Of a stretch of DNA of 64,000 nt, positions 24,813 to 33,781 are shown in pieces. A program made the position numbers and the translations under genes. The stretch lies in contig DVIN01000051.1 of NCBI GenBank assembly GCA_018711275.1, positions 1-64,000 of the forward strand. The letters are read 5' to 3'. The notes under the pieces are model-generated. The model was given only the letters and a program-made list of their open reading frames with translations, was not told the DNA's origin and ran no database searches. Position 1 is the stretch's first letter. Every line of letters starts with the position of its first letter. This DNA comes from Candidatus Pullilachnospira intestinigallinarum (GTDB taxonomy: Bacteria > Bacillota > Clostridia > Lachnospirales > Lachnospiraceae).

Positions 24813-25922
24813 ATGGAACCATCAAAAGTATATTTTACGAATTTGCGTACCCACAACTCCATCAGCCTTCCGGAGAAGCTGAAACGGCTGATCAAAAAAG
24901 CGGGGATCGGAACCATTGATTTTGACAAAAAATTCGTTGCCATCAAAATTCACTTCGGTGAGCCCGGAAATCTGGCTTATCTGCGCCCCAATTACGCCAA
25001 AGCGGTGGCGGACGTGGTGAAAGAGCTGGGCGGCAAGCCATTTCTCACCGACTGCAACACCCTGTATGTGGGAGGCCGGAAAAATGCGCTGGATCATCTG
25101 GAAAGCGCCTATGAAAATGGATTTTCTCCTTTCTCCACCGGCTGCCATGTGATCATTGCCGACGGTCTGAAAGGCACCGACGAGGCGCTGGTTCCCGTGG
25201 AAGGTGGCGAATATGTAAAGGAGGCCAAAATCGGCCAGGCGGTGATGGACGCGGATGTGTTCATTTCTCTGGCGCATTTCAAAGGCCATGAGGCCACCGG
25301 CTTCGGCGGAACCCTGAAAAATATCGGCATGGGCTGCGGCTCCCGGGCAGGAAAAATGGAGCAGCACAGCGCCGGAAAGCCCCATGTGAACCAGGAGAAC
25401 TGCATCGGCTGCCGCCAGTGTACCAAGATCTGCGCCCATGACGCCATCACCATCACCGACCGGAAGGCTTCCATTGATCACAACAAATGCGTGGGCTGCG
25501 GAAGATGTATCGGCGTCTGTCCCCGGGATGCGGTGGAGCCCGCCTCCGACGAGTCCAACGATATCCTGAACAAAAAAATCGCCGAGTACACCAAGGCAGT
25601 GGTTCAGGGCCGTCCCTGCTTCTACATCAACATGGTCATCGATGTGTCTCCCTTCTGCGACTGCCATGCGGAAAATGACGCTGCCATCGTACCGGATGTG
25701 GGATTCTTCGCTTCCTTTGACCCGGTGGCTCTGGATATGGCCTGCGCCGACGCGGTAAACCGCCAGCCGGTGATCTCCAACAGTGTTCTGGGTGATCATC
25801 AGCATATCCAGGAGGGCGATCATTTCCACAAGGTCAGCCCGGATACCGACTGGATTGTGGCCATCGAGCATGCGGAAAAACTGGGACTGGGTACCAGAGA
25901 ATACGAAATTGTGGAGGTCTGA
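24813..25922 (+). CDS. DUF362 domain protein with two 4Fe-4S clusters
   Basis: 369 residues. The DUF362 core (VAIKIHFGEPGNLAYLRPNY, FISLAHFKGHEATGFGGTLK) is split by a bacterial ferredoxin domain at about residues 190-250 with CIGCRQCTKIC and CVGCGRCIGVCPRD. A cytoplasmic iron-sulfur protein with no established reaction. Apparently monocistronic, followed by strong hairpins. AGGAGG lies 6 bases before the ATG. Confidence 0.9.
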   Translation: MEPSKVYFTNLRTHNSISLPEKLKRLIKKAGIGTIDFDKKFVAIKIHFGEPGNLAYLRPNYAKAVADVVKELGGKPFLTDCNTLYVGGRKNALDHLESAYENGFSPFSTGCHVIIADGLKGTDEALVPVEGGEYVKEAKIGQAVMDADVFISLAHFKGHEATGFGGTLKNIGMGCGSRAGKMEQHSAGKPHVNQENCIGCRQCTKICAHDAITITDRKASIDHNKCVGCGRCIGVCPRDAVEPASDESNDILNKKIAEYTKAVVQGRPCFYINMVIDVSPFCDCHAENDAAIVPDVGFFASFDPVALDMACADAVNRQPVISNSVLGDHQHIQEGDHFHKVSPDTDWIVAIEHAEKLGLGTREYEIVEV

Positions 25923-25972
25923 CGCCGCAATGCGGGATCTTCGCTGACCTGACATTCCAAAAAGCAGATAAT

Positions 25973-26054
25973 GGGAAGCACGCCGCATGAGCTTCCCATT
26001 GTTACGAAAAAGAGGAGACGCACTGCTTGTGAAAACAGTGCGTCTCCTCTTTTT
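25973..26054. terminator. Two hairpins between the DUF362 gene and thiD
   Basis: GGGAAGC/GCTTCCC (25973-25997) and a strong bidirectional terminator (26007-26054; AAAAAGAGGAGACGCACTG arms with A and T tails on either side) serve the convergent DUF362 gene and the thi operon. Confidence 0.92.
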
Positions 26055-26085
26055 CAGTATTTCGTCCGGCATATGCAGGGTATCT

Positions 26086-26919
26086 TTAATCATCCATTTG
26101 GCATCCTGCCCGATGTCTCGCCTCTTCCATATACACTCCATCCATGGCAAACCCATGGTTCATCGGGCCGCTGCCGTGCCCCAGATCCAGCATGGCCCCC
26201 AGAGCACCTGAGATATAGTCCTTGGCCCGCCGTACCGATTCCTCCATGGAAAATCCTTTGGCCAGATTGGCCGCGATGGCGCTGGACAAGGTGCAGCCGG
26301 TACCGTGGGTGTTGGGATTGGCAATGCGTTTTCCGGCAAACCACCGGAAGCTGCCCGCATGATACAGAAGGTCATTGGCGTCATTGAGCTGATGCCCGCC
26401 CTTTAGCAGCACCGCGCAGCCGCAGGCATCCCCGATAATCCGGGCCGCCCGTTCCATATCTTCGCCACTCTCAATGTTGCAATCTGCCAGCACCTCCGCT
26501 TCCGGGATGTTCGGGGTAAGGATATCCGCCATGGGAATCAGCTCCTCTTTCAGCACCGTCTCCGCTTCCCGGGCAATCAGCCGACAACCGCTGGTGGAAA
26601 CCATCACCGGATCCACAACGATGTGTTCCGCCTTATATTCCTTCAGCTTGGCAGCGATCATGCGGATCAGGTCCGCCGAAGATACCATGCCGATCTTCAC
26701 CGCATCCGGCCGGATATCCGTGAAAATACAATCCAGCTGATCCTGCAGAAATTCCGGAGTCGCCTCCAGAATGCTCTTCACCCCCGTGGTATTCTGTGCC
26801 GTCAGAGCTGTAATGGCACTCATGGCATACACGCCGTTGGCCATCATAGTCTTGATATCTGCCTGGATCCCCGCGCCTCCGCTGGAATCACTTCCCGCAA
26901 TCGTCAGTGCTGTTTTCAT
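26086..26919 (-). CDS. thiD: Hydroxymethylpyrimidine/phosphomethylpyrimidine kinase
   Basis: Ribokinase-fold kinase (277 residues) making HMP-PP for thiamin synthesis. MKTALTIAGSDSSGGAGIQADIKT and NTHGTGCTLSSAIAANLAKG (anion hole and catalytic Asp region) are characteristic. The ATG has AAGGAGG nearby. Last gene of the thi operon, 150 bases after the HAD gene. Confidence 0.97.
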   Translation of the reverse strand: MKTALTIAGSDSSGGAGIQADIKTMMANGVYAMSAITALTAQNTTGVKSILEATPEFLQDQLDCIFTDIRPDAVKIGMVSSADLIRMIAAKLKEYKAEHIVVDPVMVSTSGCRLIAREAETVLKEELIPMADILTPNIPEAEVLADCNIESGEDMERAARIIGDACGCAVLLKGGHQLNDANDLLYHAGSFRWFAGKRIANPNTHGTGCTLSSAIAANLAKGFSMEESVRRAKDYISGALGAMLDLGHGSGPMNHGFAMDGVYMEEARHRAGCQMDD

Positions 26920-27069
26920 CGCAGCTTCCTCCTTCTGTTTCTTCTTCCGGCAGGCTCCGTCTCCGGCTGCCTCCCGGTTGCTCCCTGTTTTGCTCGCGCC
27001 TGCCGGATCCCCGCAGACTTCTTCTGCCGAATGTTTTCCCCGGAAAATTCGCGCTCCGCCTTTTTCCGG

Positions 27070-27729
27070 TCAGATCCCGGCTTTTTTTCGGAACATCTCA
27101 AAATCCCCGTAATCCTTCAGATAAATATCTGCCGTCCGCGCAAGCTGCGCTTCCTGCCGGGCGTTCTGCGCATCCTTCACCGCCGCCACATGAAATCCCG
27201 CCGCGCGGGCGGTGGCAGCCGCATGGGGCGCATCCTCAAACACCCAGATTTCCTCCGGCACACCTTCCAGAATCTTTGCCGCCGCAAGAAAGATATCCGG
27301 CCGGTTCTTTCCGGCGCCCACCTGGGTGCAGGTGAGCATCCCGCGGAAATAGTTCCACAGCCCCAGCCGCTCAAGAGCTGTCCGGGCATTGTCCCCGTCG
27401 CCGGAGGTGGCGATCACCATGGGGATCCCCGCTCCCGAAAGACCTCTGAGGTAATTTTCCACACCCTTTTTTTTCGGAATCCGGCAGGCATAAGCGTCCC
27501 GCATCACCGCCGCCATCTCCTCCACCGCCTGTTCCACGGTTCTGGAAATGCCGTAATGCCGGATCAGCCAGGCCGCCCCTTCTTCCATGCTCATGGTTGC
27601 CAGCGTATCTGCCAGTCCTTCCCCGGCGCGGATCCCCAGGCAAGTCAGATACGTCTCGCCCAGCCGGTCCCATTCCTCCATGGAATCCAGCAGCACGCCG
27701 TCCACATCAAAAATCGCGCCTTTCATCAT
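27070..27729 (-). CDS. HAD-superfamily phosphatase
   Basis: 219 residues of the beta-phosphoglucomutase-like HAD type: nucleophile motif FDVDGVLLDS, motif II ATSGDGDN, Lys in GAGKNRPDIF, and motif IV VFEDAPHA. Its start overlaps the thiE stop (ATGA), so it is translated with the thiamin genes. Inference: it may dephosphorylate thiamin phosphate or a salvage intermediate, a step lacking a dedicated enzyme in many bacteria. Confidence 0.88.
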   Translation of the reverse strand: MMKGAIFDVDGVLLDSMEEWDRLGETYLTCLGIRAGEGLADTLATMSMEEGAAWLIRHYGISRTVEQAVEEMAAVMRDAYACRIPKKKGVENYLRGLSGAGIPMVIATSGDGDNARTALERLGLWNYFRGMLTCTQVGAGKNRPDIFLAAAKILEGVPEEIWVFEDAPHAAATARAAGFHVAAVKDAQNARQEAQLARTADIYLKDYGDFEMFRKKAGI

Positions 27730-28367
27730 TCCTGAAGCATCTCCAATGTCCGCGCCCGCAGGCTGCGGGCCGCCTCCTCCACATCCGGTTTGGCGAAAAT
27801 GGCGCTGATGACGGCAACCCCGCAGATCCCGCTTCCCTTCAGGGAAACCACATTGTCGGCGGTGATGCCGCCGATGGCGATCACCGGGATATCCACAGCC
27901 TGACAGATCCGGGCCAGCACCTGGTGATCCACCTCCACCGCGTCGTCTTTGGAACCGGTGGGGAACACGGCCCCCACACCCAGGTAATCGGCCCCCTGCT
28001 TCTGGGCCAGCAGCGCCTGCTCCACGGTCTGGGCAGATACGCCGATAATCTTGTCCTGCCCCAGAATGGAACGCACATCCCGGGCTTTCATATCGCTCTG
28101 TCCCACATGGACGCCGTCCGCTCCGATTTCTCTGGCGATTTCCACATTGTCATTGATCACAAAGGGAACGCCATACCGGCGGCAGAGCGCCTGAATCTTT
28201 CTGGCCTCTGCCAGAAAAGATTCCTGATCCAGTTTCTTTTCCCGCAGCTGCACAAAAGTGGCGCCTCCCCGGATGGCCGCTTCCACCTGCTCATACAGGG
28301 TATGCTCCCCCAGCCAGGTGCGGTCCGTCACCGCGTACAGCAGCAGATCCTTTTTATCGCAGTTCAT
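27726..28367 (-). CDS. thiE: Thiamin-phosphate synthase
   Basis: 213-residue TIM barrel joining HMP-PP and THZ-P. Motifs VQLREKKLD, INDNVEIA, GADGVHVGQSD, GVGAVFPTGSK and GGITADNV line the active site. Overlaps thiM by 14 bases. Confidence 0.97.
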   Translation of the reverse strand: MNCDKKDLLLYAVTDRTWLGEHTLYEQVEAAIRGGATFVQLREKKLDQESFLAEARKIQALCRRYGVPFVINDNVEIAREIGADGVHVGQSDMKARDVRSILGQDKIIGVSAQTVEQALLAQKQGADYLGVGAVFPTGSKDDAVEVDHQVLARICQAVDIPVIAIGGITADNVVSLKGSGICGVAVISAIFAKPDVEEAARSLRARTLEMLQE

Positions 28368-29175
28368 ATCTGGCCCCTTTCTCCAGCTCCTCGCCGGTCA
28401 TATTGTAGATGGCGTCGATGATCCGGTTCCGGTAGGTGGAATTTCCTTCGCCCTCCTGCATCCGGCTCCATCCGATCTCCCCGGCCAGCCCCATCAGGCA
28501 GACGGCGGCAGCTGCCGCTTCCAGGCGATTATTCGGATTTGCCACCAGATAGGCGGTCATGATCCCGGAAAGCTGGCAGCCGGTTCCGGTGATTTTTCCC
28601 ATTTCCGGACGGCCGTTGCGGATCACATAGCACCGGCTTCCGTCGGATACCAGATCAATGGCTCCCGTCACCGCCACGATACAGCCCGCCTCCCGGGCAA
28701 ATCCCTTGACAAATTCCACTGCGGCGTCCAGATTTTCCTCCGTCACCGCGTCCGCCACATCGGCGTCCACGCCTCTGGTGGTGCCGCTGCCCGCGCTCAG
28801 AGTCCTGATCTCGGAGATATTTCCCCGGATAGCCGTAAGATGCAGCTCTTTCATCAGGCCCAGAGCCGTCTCCGTCCGCAGGCGGCTGGCTCCCGCTCCC
28901 ACCGGATCCAGAAGCACCGGGTGATTCAGCGCGTTGGCCTTTCTCGCGGCCCGGTACATTCCTTCAATGCTTGTCTTGTGAAGCGTACCGATATTAATAT
29001 TCAGTCCGCCGCAGACGGAGGTGATATCCTCCACATCCTCCGCCTCGTCGGACATAATGGGGCTTCCCCCACAGGCTAAAAGTACATTGGCCACGTCGTT
29101 GACCGTCACGTAATTGGTAATGTTGTGTACCAGCGGAACCTGCGTCCGCACCTGCTCGAGACATTCTTTCATCAT
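28354..29175 (-). CDS. thiM: Hydroxyethylthiazole kinase
   Basis: 273-residue ribokinase-like kinase that salvages the thiazole moiety. MKECLEQVRTQVPLVHNITN, VLLDPVGAGASR and GTGCQLSG are family motifs. First gene after the TPP riboswitch. With thiE, thiD and ThiW uptake, the cluster encodes salvage rather than de novo thiazole synthesis; no thiG/thiS/thiH or thiC is in the window. Confidence 0.97.
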   Translation of the reverse strand: MMKECLEQVRTQVPLVHNITNYVTVNDVANVLLACGGSPIMSDEAEDVEDITSVCGGLNINIGTLHKTSIEGMYRAARKANALNHPVLLDPVGAGASRLRTETALGLMKELHLTAIRGNISEIRTLSAGSGTTRGVDADVADAVTEENLDAAVEFVKGFAREAGCIVAVTGAIDLVSDGSRCYVIRNGRPEMGKITGTGCQLSGIMTAYLVANPNNRLEAAAAAVCLMGLAGEIGWSRMQEGEGNSTYRNRIIDAIYNMTGEELEKGARYELR

Positions 29176-29239
29176 GATCGTTTCCTCCGTTCTTCTGAAA
29201 CAGTCCTGCTGTTTTCCGACTGAAAAACCGAAAATCCGG

Positions 29240-29438
29240 GGCGTCCTGCGGGCTTATCGCACCAGCCTGGCGGCTCGCGGGCGGCGGCGAGTGGATGCGC
29301 AAGCGCACCTGTTCGCCTTATGCCTTCAAACGGGCAGCCCACGGCATTGCCGCTCGCTGTCCGCCGCCCGTCGGATGTCCGCATGTCTGTGCAAGCAAGC
29401 TTGCCCCTCCTTGCGGCCGCCCTCCAGGCTCATCGCGC
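29240..29438. repeat. GC-rich hairpin-forming segment in the thiM leader
   Basis: Between the riboswitch terminator and thiM lie about 200 GC-rich bases with a perfect 10-bp inverted repeat, CGGGCGGCGG (29278-29287) with CCGCCGCCCG (29361-29370), and TGCGCAAGCGCA. The outer ends (AGCCTGG at both, inverted) look like degenerate terminal repeats. Coding potential is poor. Likely a palindromic insertion; only one copy is in the window. Confidence 0.45.
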
Positions 29439-29470
29439 AAAAAAAGGATATGCCTGGTCTGGGCATATCC
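29439..29470 (-). terminator. Riboswitch-controlled terminator before thiM
   Basis: Minus strand GGATATGCC-CAGACC-AGGCATATCC followed by seven T. It lies 25 bases after the TPP aptamer and should form when TPP is bound. Confidence 0.95.
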
Positions 29471-29494
29471 GTGTTATGTGGAATTATTTCTCCG

Positions 29495-29586
29495 CGTTCC
29501 CTACGTTGGCATTATCCAAATCAGGTATCTCCGGGTCTAGGCGAGGCAGCCTACTCTCAGCCTGCTTTGTGCAAGCTCCCCGTTTT
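29495..29586 (-). promoter_or_regulatory. TPP riboswitch (THI box)
   Basis: The minus strand carries both conserved halves: GGGGAGC...GCTGAGAG and ACCTGATTTGGATAATGCCA followed by ACGTAGGGAA. It controls thiM-thiE-HAD-thiD by transcription attenuation. It sits downstream of thiW with no clear promoter between, so it may lie inside a thiW-thi transcript. Confidence 0.97.
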
Positions 29587-29683
29587 CTTCAGTTTTCCAT
29601 GCGGCCGAAAGATATTCTTTGGACCGCTGCATTTTCTCTGTTCTTCTTCCGCAGCCGTATGGCCTTCCGGCTTTCCCGCTGCC

Positions 29684-30214
29684 TTATGCCTTCTGTCCCG
29701 CCGGTGTTTCCAGGTTGCCCAGATAGATGTCGAAAATCTTCATCTTTTTGGCAGCCGTCACCAGAAATACGGCCAGGATGGTGCCGCCCAGACTGGAGAC
29801 AAAGAACGGAAGCACGAAGCCGAACACTGCCGCCTTACTTCCCATCAGGAAAGTAGCCACGGGATAGCACAGGATTCCTCCGATGACAGAGGTTCCGAAA
29901 AGCTCGCCCGCATAGGCCAGCGGAAGGTGTCTCCCCGCGTATTTGTACAGCATTCCGCACAGAAACGCTCCGCACATGGAGCCCGGAAATGCCAGCAGGG
30001 TTCCCGTTCCCAGAAGATTTCTCAGCAGACTGGTGACAAACGCCATGGCCACCGCATAGGACGGCCCCAGAAATACTCCGCCGAGAATATTGATAAAATG
30101 CTGAGCCGGAGCACATTTGGACGCTCCCACCGGGATGGAAAAGGTGGAACACACCACGCCCACCGCCACGAGAATTCCCGCAAGAGCAAGTTTTTTTACG
30201 TTGACGTTCTTCAT
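29684..30214 (-). CDS. thiW: ThiW, ECF transporter substrate-binding subunit for thiazole
   Basis: 176-residue integral membrane S component with about six helices, predicted to import hydroxyethylthiazole together with a shared ECF module. Motifs include VCSTFSIPVGASKCAPAQHF and LGTGTLLAFPGSMCGAFLCG. ATG follows AGGAGGG by 6 bases. It feeds ThiM, encoded downstream. Confidence 0.93.
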   Translation of the reverse strand: MKNVNVKKLALAGILVAVGVVCSTFSIPVGASKCAPAQHFINILGGVFLGPSYAVAMAFVTSLLRNLLGTGTLLAFPGSMCGAFLCGMLYKYAGRHLPLAYAGELFGTSVIGGILCYPVATFLMGSKAAVFGFVLPFFVSSLGGTILAVFLVTAAKKMKIFDIYLGNLETPAGQKA

Positions 30215-30231
30215 GTCAATCCCTCCTGTAT

Positions 30232-30417
30232 GTACAGCTCTCTGCTGTACCCGCGGTCGATGCTCGCTGGCATCCTCTCACTCCGGAACACGGATTCCCT
30301 CGCTGCTGTTTTTGTACGCAGTACAGTGAAAACCCGAACGGCGCTCCCCGCCCGGGAAAACTTATGATGTCTTGTTACTCCGTCAGCAATTTTACCACAG
30401 AAAAGTACCAATGTAAA
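30232..30417 (-). promoter_or_regulatory. thiW promoter and hairpin-rich leader
   Basis: Minus-strand TTTACA (30417-30412), 17-base spacer and TAAAAT (30394-30389) with an upstream TG. The ~170-base leader holds hairpins such as GTACAGC-AGAGA-GCTGTAC, GATGC-CAGCGA-GCATC and GGAATCCGTGTTCC. No TPP consensus is present, so any regulation of thiW differs from that of thiM. Confidence 0.6.
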
Positions 30418-30445
30418 GCGGCAGATTCTTTCCCTTACTCCCCGG

Positions 30446-30904
30446 TTACAGCCGCAGCCCCTTGATATCCTTGATTCTGGATAAGATAGTATGGCAGCTG
30501 ATATCAAGAACGCCCGGCAGGGTATCCATTTCCTTTCGGATCAGCCGTTCCATCTCCTCACCGGACGCGGCCACCGCATGGACATGCAGCCGGTTCTTTC
30601 CCGTCACCCGGTAAATCTGCGTAATGCAGCTGTTCTCCTCAAGCCTTTCGATCACCTGCGGCAAAGTCTCCGGTGAAACTTCAATCTCAAAATAGCAGGA
30701 AACCGCACCGCTGATCTTCTGCGGATTGATGATGGTGGTGTATTCCTCAATGATTCCTTTCTTTTCCAGCGCCTGAATCCGCATCTTCACCGCCACCCGG
30801 GAAATTCCCACCTGCTGGGCAATGTCGGAATACGACATCCGGGCATTTTTTATCAGCAGCCGTACAATTTTCTGATCCATCTCATCCAGTCCGTCAAGAA
30901 ACAT
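30446..30904 (-). CDS. Lrp/AsnC-family transcriptional regulator
   Basis: 152 residues: HTH (MSYSDIAQQVGISRVAVKMRIQ) and RAM effector domain. ATG at 30904 has AAAGGAG six bases upstream. It lies after the dlt operon with its own promoter, so it need not regulate dlt. The ligand is unknown; Lrp proteins usually sense amino acids. Confidence 0.92.
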   Translation of the reverse strand: MFLDGLDEMDQKIVRLLIKNARMSYSDIAQQVGISRVAVKMRIQALEKKGIIEEYTTIINPQKISGAVSCYFEIEVSPETLPQVIERLEENSCITQIYRVTGKNRLHVHAVAASGEEMERLIRKEMDTLPGVLDISCHTILSRIKDIKGLRL

Positions 30905-30970
30905 GGGATGCTCCTTTCCCTTGCCATCGGACCAATACCTCCGGCCAGATCCTCGTTTTCTCCTGCCACT

Positions 30971-30999
30971 ATTATAGCAGGATTCCTCCCGCCAGGCAA
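30971..30999 (-). promoter_or_regulatory. Promoter of the Lrp/AsnC gene
   Basis: Minus-strand TTGCCT (30999-30994), 17-base spacer, TATAAT (30976-30971). Confidence 0.75.
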
Positions 31000-31043
31000 G
31001 CAGGCCCCCTTCCGGTGATCCCGATTTTCTTTCCCATCCGCTT

Positions 31044-31205
31044 TCAGAACTGACTGTACACAAATTCCGGCGCAGTGGACAGATTCGCGTACATCAGATA
31101 CAGATACAAGGTCATAATCAGCACATAAAAAGCCGCCACAGTCAGCGCGAATCTAACCTTCGGCCTGCGTACCGTCTTCCTGATAAAATCGGTAAAGGAT
31201 TTCAT
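31044..31205 (-). CDS. dltX: DltX, small teichoic-acid D-alanylation protein
   Basis: 53 residues: a basic N-terminus (KSFTDFIRKTVRRPKVRF), one membrane helix (ALTVAAFYVLIMTLYLYLMY) and a C-terminus ending EFVYSQF. DltX proteins have one helix and end in a conserved FIYNEF-like motif that is believed to act in D-alanyl transfer to teichoic acid at DltB/DltD. It starts 53 bases inside dltD in another frame, with AAAGGGGTGG about 10 bases upstream. It lies at the 3' end of the operon instead of before dltA as in bacilli. Confidence 0.75.
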   Translation of the reverse strand: MKSFTDFIRKTVRRPKVRFALTVAAFYVLIMTLYLYLMYANLSTAPEFVYSQF

Positions 31206-32352
31206 TGATTCTGGTCCACCCCTTTCCGGACGGATGGATACCGTCCTCAAAAAAGTATTTTGTATATTCTTCTCCGGAAAGATCCGCGTAGGATACCTGC
31301 TCCTCCTCCAGCAGTGTTCGGATTCTCTCATAGTATTTTGCACGGGCTTCCTTTCCGTAGCCGGTATAATCGTACCAGTAGCCGTTCACCGGCAGAATCA
31401 CCACCAGCGGCTCGATCTCCATCTCCCGGCACACTGCCAGGAAGGCTTTCAGGTCTTCCGTCTCTTCCCGGGATTTATACCCGTCGGTGACTGTGTCCCG
31501 CTTTACCTTTCCTTTTTGGATCAGCGCTTCCTTCTTTTTCCAGGCGGCCGGTTCCATATAATAAGGGTTCTGTTCCTGTGACTCTCCCTGTTCCTGGGCC
31601 GCCTGCCAAAGAGCGTTCCAGTCCGGCTGGCGGGACGTATTCTCTGTACCGGAGGAAGTCTGTTTCTTCACCGGAGGAATTCCCTCCAGTTCCTCCGCCA
31701 TCACCGTCTGACACAGGTCCTTCTCCTGGAGAAACCCTTTATAAATCTTCATGCAGGCCTTCTTCCAGACTCCGGTCTTTCTGCCGGAAGCCTCGCTGGT
31801 ATACTGTTCTACCCTGGCCAGCGTTTTCGGGTCTTTCGCCAGCAGCGTCTTTGTCCGCTCCACAAGATACTCCCTGGTTTCCCGGGAAATCCCGGAATTT
31901 TCCAGCATATGTAAAAACTGAATTTCCGAGAACCGGGAGGCGAATGCCTCCGCCTTTACTCCATGTCCCCGGAACCACTGGGGCGATAAAAGAAGAACCG
32001 CCTTTTTGCTTTTCACCCGGTCTTGCAGAGAGGCCAGGGTGATGGCATGATTCAGGCTCTGATAGTAACCGGCCCCGATCAGCATGGGCTGAAAGGAGGT
32101 GTTCGCAAACACCTGGGCGGGATGAAACCGGGAATTTCTTCCGTGCTGGATTTCCGAAGAGCCGAACACCGGCACCACCTGCGCATCCAGGTTGGCGGCC
32201 AGCCCCTGCCAGGAGAGAAATTTTTTCTCACTGGACCAGGTGGCAAAGGTATGAGAATCCCGCTGTACCCTTCCCCGGCAGAATCCGTGAATTCCCGCCG
32301 CGCTCCCGGCCGCAAGGAGGAGCGCCAGCAGAAATGCCATCAGTTTTTTCAC
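31153..32352 (-). CDS. dltD: DltD, D-alanyl transfer protein
   Basis: 399 residues, N-terminal membrane anchor then an extracytoplasmic SGNH-like hydrolase domain: FGSSEIQH (nucleophile Ser), FEDGIHPSGKGW (Asp/His of the dyad). Accepts D-alanine from the membrane machinery and passes it to teichoic acid. An Arg/Glu/Gln-rich insert occurs near residues 235-280. Follows dltC by 3 bases. Confidence 0.93.
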   Translation of the reverse strand: MKKLMAFLLALLLAAGSAAGIHGFCRGRVQRDSHTFATWSSEKKFLSWQGLAANLDAQVVPVFGSSEIQHGRNSRFHPAQVFANTSFQPMLIGAGYYQSLNHAITLASLQDRVKSKKAVLLLSPQWFRGHGVKAEAFASRFSEIQFLHMLENSGISRETREYLVERTKTLLAKDPKTLARVEQYTSEASGRKTGVWKKACMKIYKGFLQEKDLCQTVMAEELEGIPPVKKQTSSGTENTSRQPDWNALWQAAQEQGESQEQNPYYMEPAAWKKKEALIQKGKVKRDTVTDGYKSREETEDLKAFLAVCREMEIEPLVVILPVNGYWYDYTGYGKEARAKYYERIRTLLEEEQVSYADLSGEEYTKYFFEDGIHPSGKGWTRINEILYRFYQEDGTQAEG

Positions 32353-32355
32353 CGC

Positions 32356-32592
32356 TTATCCCTGCTTTCTGCTCTCGGCCAGAGCCAGGATTTTTGCCGG
32401 AGTATCCATATCCGTCCGCTGGATCTCGGAGGGCGCAATCACAATCCCCAGCTCATCCTCCAGCCGGGCCAGCAGTTCCGCAAAGGCCAGAGAATCCAGA
32501 AGGCCGGACTCCACCAGTTCCAGATCCAGATCTGTTTTAACTTCCTCTTCCTCACATACTTCCGCCAGAATATTCAATAACTCTTCTCTCAT
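32356..32592 (-). CDS. dltC: D-alanyl carrier protein
   Basis: 78-residue acyl-carrier-like protein; the phosphopantetheine serine is in LLDSLAF (about residue 34). Charged by DltA, delivers D-alanine to DltB. Confidence 0.95.
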   Translation of the reverse strand: MREELLNILAEVCEEEEVKTDLDLELVESGLLDSLAFAELLARLEDELGIVIAPSEIQRTDMDTPAKILALAESRKQG

Positions 32593-32626
32593 TTTGTTTA
32601 TTCATTCCTTTCTTTTCAATTCTGAT

Positions 32627-33781
32627 TTATCCAAACAGTTCCAGAAACCTCCCGGAAAAAATCAGGAAGCCGAACATCACCAGCTGCATGGTCACAAACC
32701 AGGAGACCGCCCGGTATACCGGGTGATTTTTATGGGTCTTGTAAAATTTTGATTTTTTCTGCCAGATTTCCGTCAACGCCAGCAGAGCCCCGTGATACAC
32801 GCCGTACAGCAGATAGGAGGCAGACAGTCCGTGCCACATTCCCATCACGGTCATGTTTACCAGAAATCCCGCCGACGCCCTGGAAAGCCGGGTGGCAAAC
32901 CACCGCTTTCGGGTGCATCGGATGATAAAACGGGAAAACAGGAAATCCCGGAACCAGTGGGACAAGGTGATATGCCACCGGTCCCAGAATTCCTTCATAT
33001 CCCGGCTCACAAAAGGCCGGCAAAAATTTGCGGGTGTCTCGATCCCCAGAAACTGTCCGCACCCGACGGCCATCAGGCTGTACCCCGCAAAATCAAAGAA
33101 CAGATAGCCGCCATAGGCATAGGCATACGCGGCTGCCATATACCACTCCTTTCCCTCTGCAGCCAGGTTCATTCCCCGGTAGAAAAGAGCAGCCAGTACC
33201 ACCTTGTATACCAGTCCCAGGCAGATTTTCCAGATACCGTCGCCTGCCAGGCGAAGGTACGCTTCCCGGGACAGTGTCCGTTGCCAGTCCCCGCCGAATC
33301 TGCGGCTCCGGTCAATGGGGCCGGAGCTGAACGTCGGGAAAAACAGCAGAAATCCGCTGTATTCCAGAAACGGCGCCGCAGTGATGACTCCGTCATAGAT
33401 CTCGATAATCATCTGCAGAGCCTTAAAGGTCAGATAGGAAACGCCAAGAAAGCCGAAGAAACTGCTGCCCCACAGTCCCGCGATCTTTCCGGCAGCCAGC
33501 GGAAAAAGCGCGGCAGCCATCACCAGTCCATACAGACCGCCCTTCCGTCCCATCCGCCCGCGCAGGATCAGATAGCCGCGAATCAGCGCGTACTCCCAGA
33601 AAAAGAAAACCGCCAGATAAAAAAGCTGCCGCGGAGAATCTTTCAGCACCAGAACAATCAGAAGAAGGGATACCGCCAGCGTATAATACCGCAGCGGCTT
33701 TTGGGCGATCCCCAGTGCCAGGGCTGCCAGCAGAACAGGAATCAGGCAGAGAAAAAACGGAAGGCCTTCAAAAAAGTTCAC
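32627..33781 (-). CDS. dltB: DltB, MBOAT D-alanyl transferase
   Basis: 384-residue MBOAT-family membrane protein with about 11 helices; conserved FWDRWHITLSHWFRDFLF and the catalytic His in VMGMWHGLSASYLLYG. Transfers D-alanine across the membrane. Starts with an ATGA overlap with dltA. Confidence 0.95.
   Translation of the reverse strand: MNFFEGLPFFLCLIPVLLAALALGIAQKPLRYYTLAVSLLLIVLVLKDSPRQLFYLAVFFFWEYALIRGYLILRGRMGRKGGLYGLVMAAALFPLAAGKIAGLWGSSFFGFLGVSYLTFKALQMIIEIYDGVITAAPFLEYSGFLLFFPTFSSGPIDRSRRFGGDWQRTLSREAYLRLAGDGIWKICLGLVYKVVLAALFYRGMNLAAEGKEWYMAAAYAYAYGGYLFFDFAGYSLMAVGCGQFLGIETPANFCRPFVSRDMKEFWDRWHITLSHWFRDFLFSRFIIRCTRKRWFATRLSRASAGFLVNMTVMGMWHGLSASYLLYGVYHGALLALTEIWQKKSKFYKTHKNHPVYRAVSWFVTMQLVMFGFLIFSGRFLELFG

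Noticed and set aside
30215-30445. Second TPP riboswitch before thiW
   Set aside because: Neither CTGAGA nor the GGATAATGCCA-like half is present, only unrelated hairpins.
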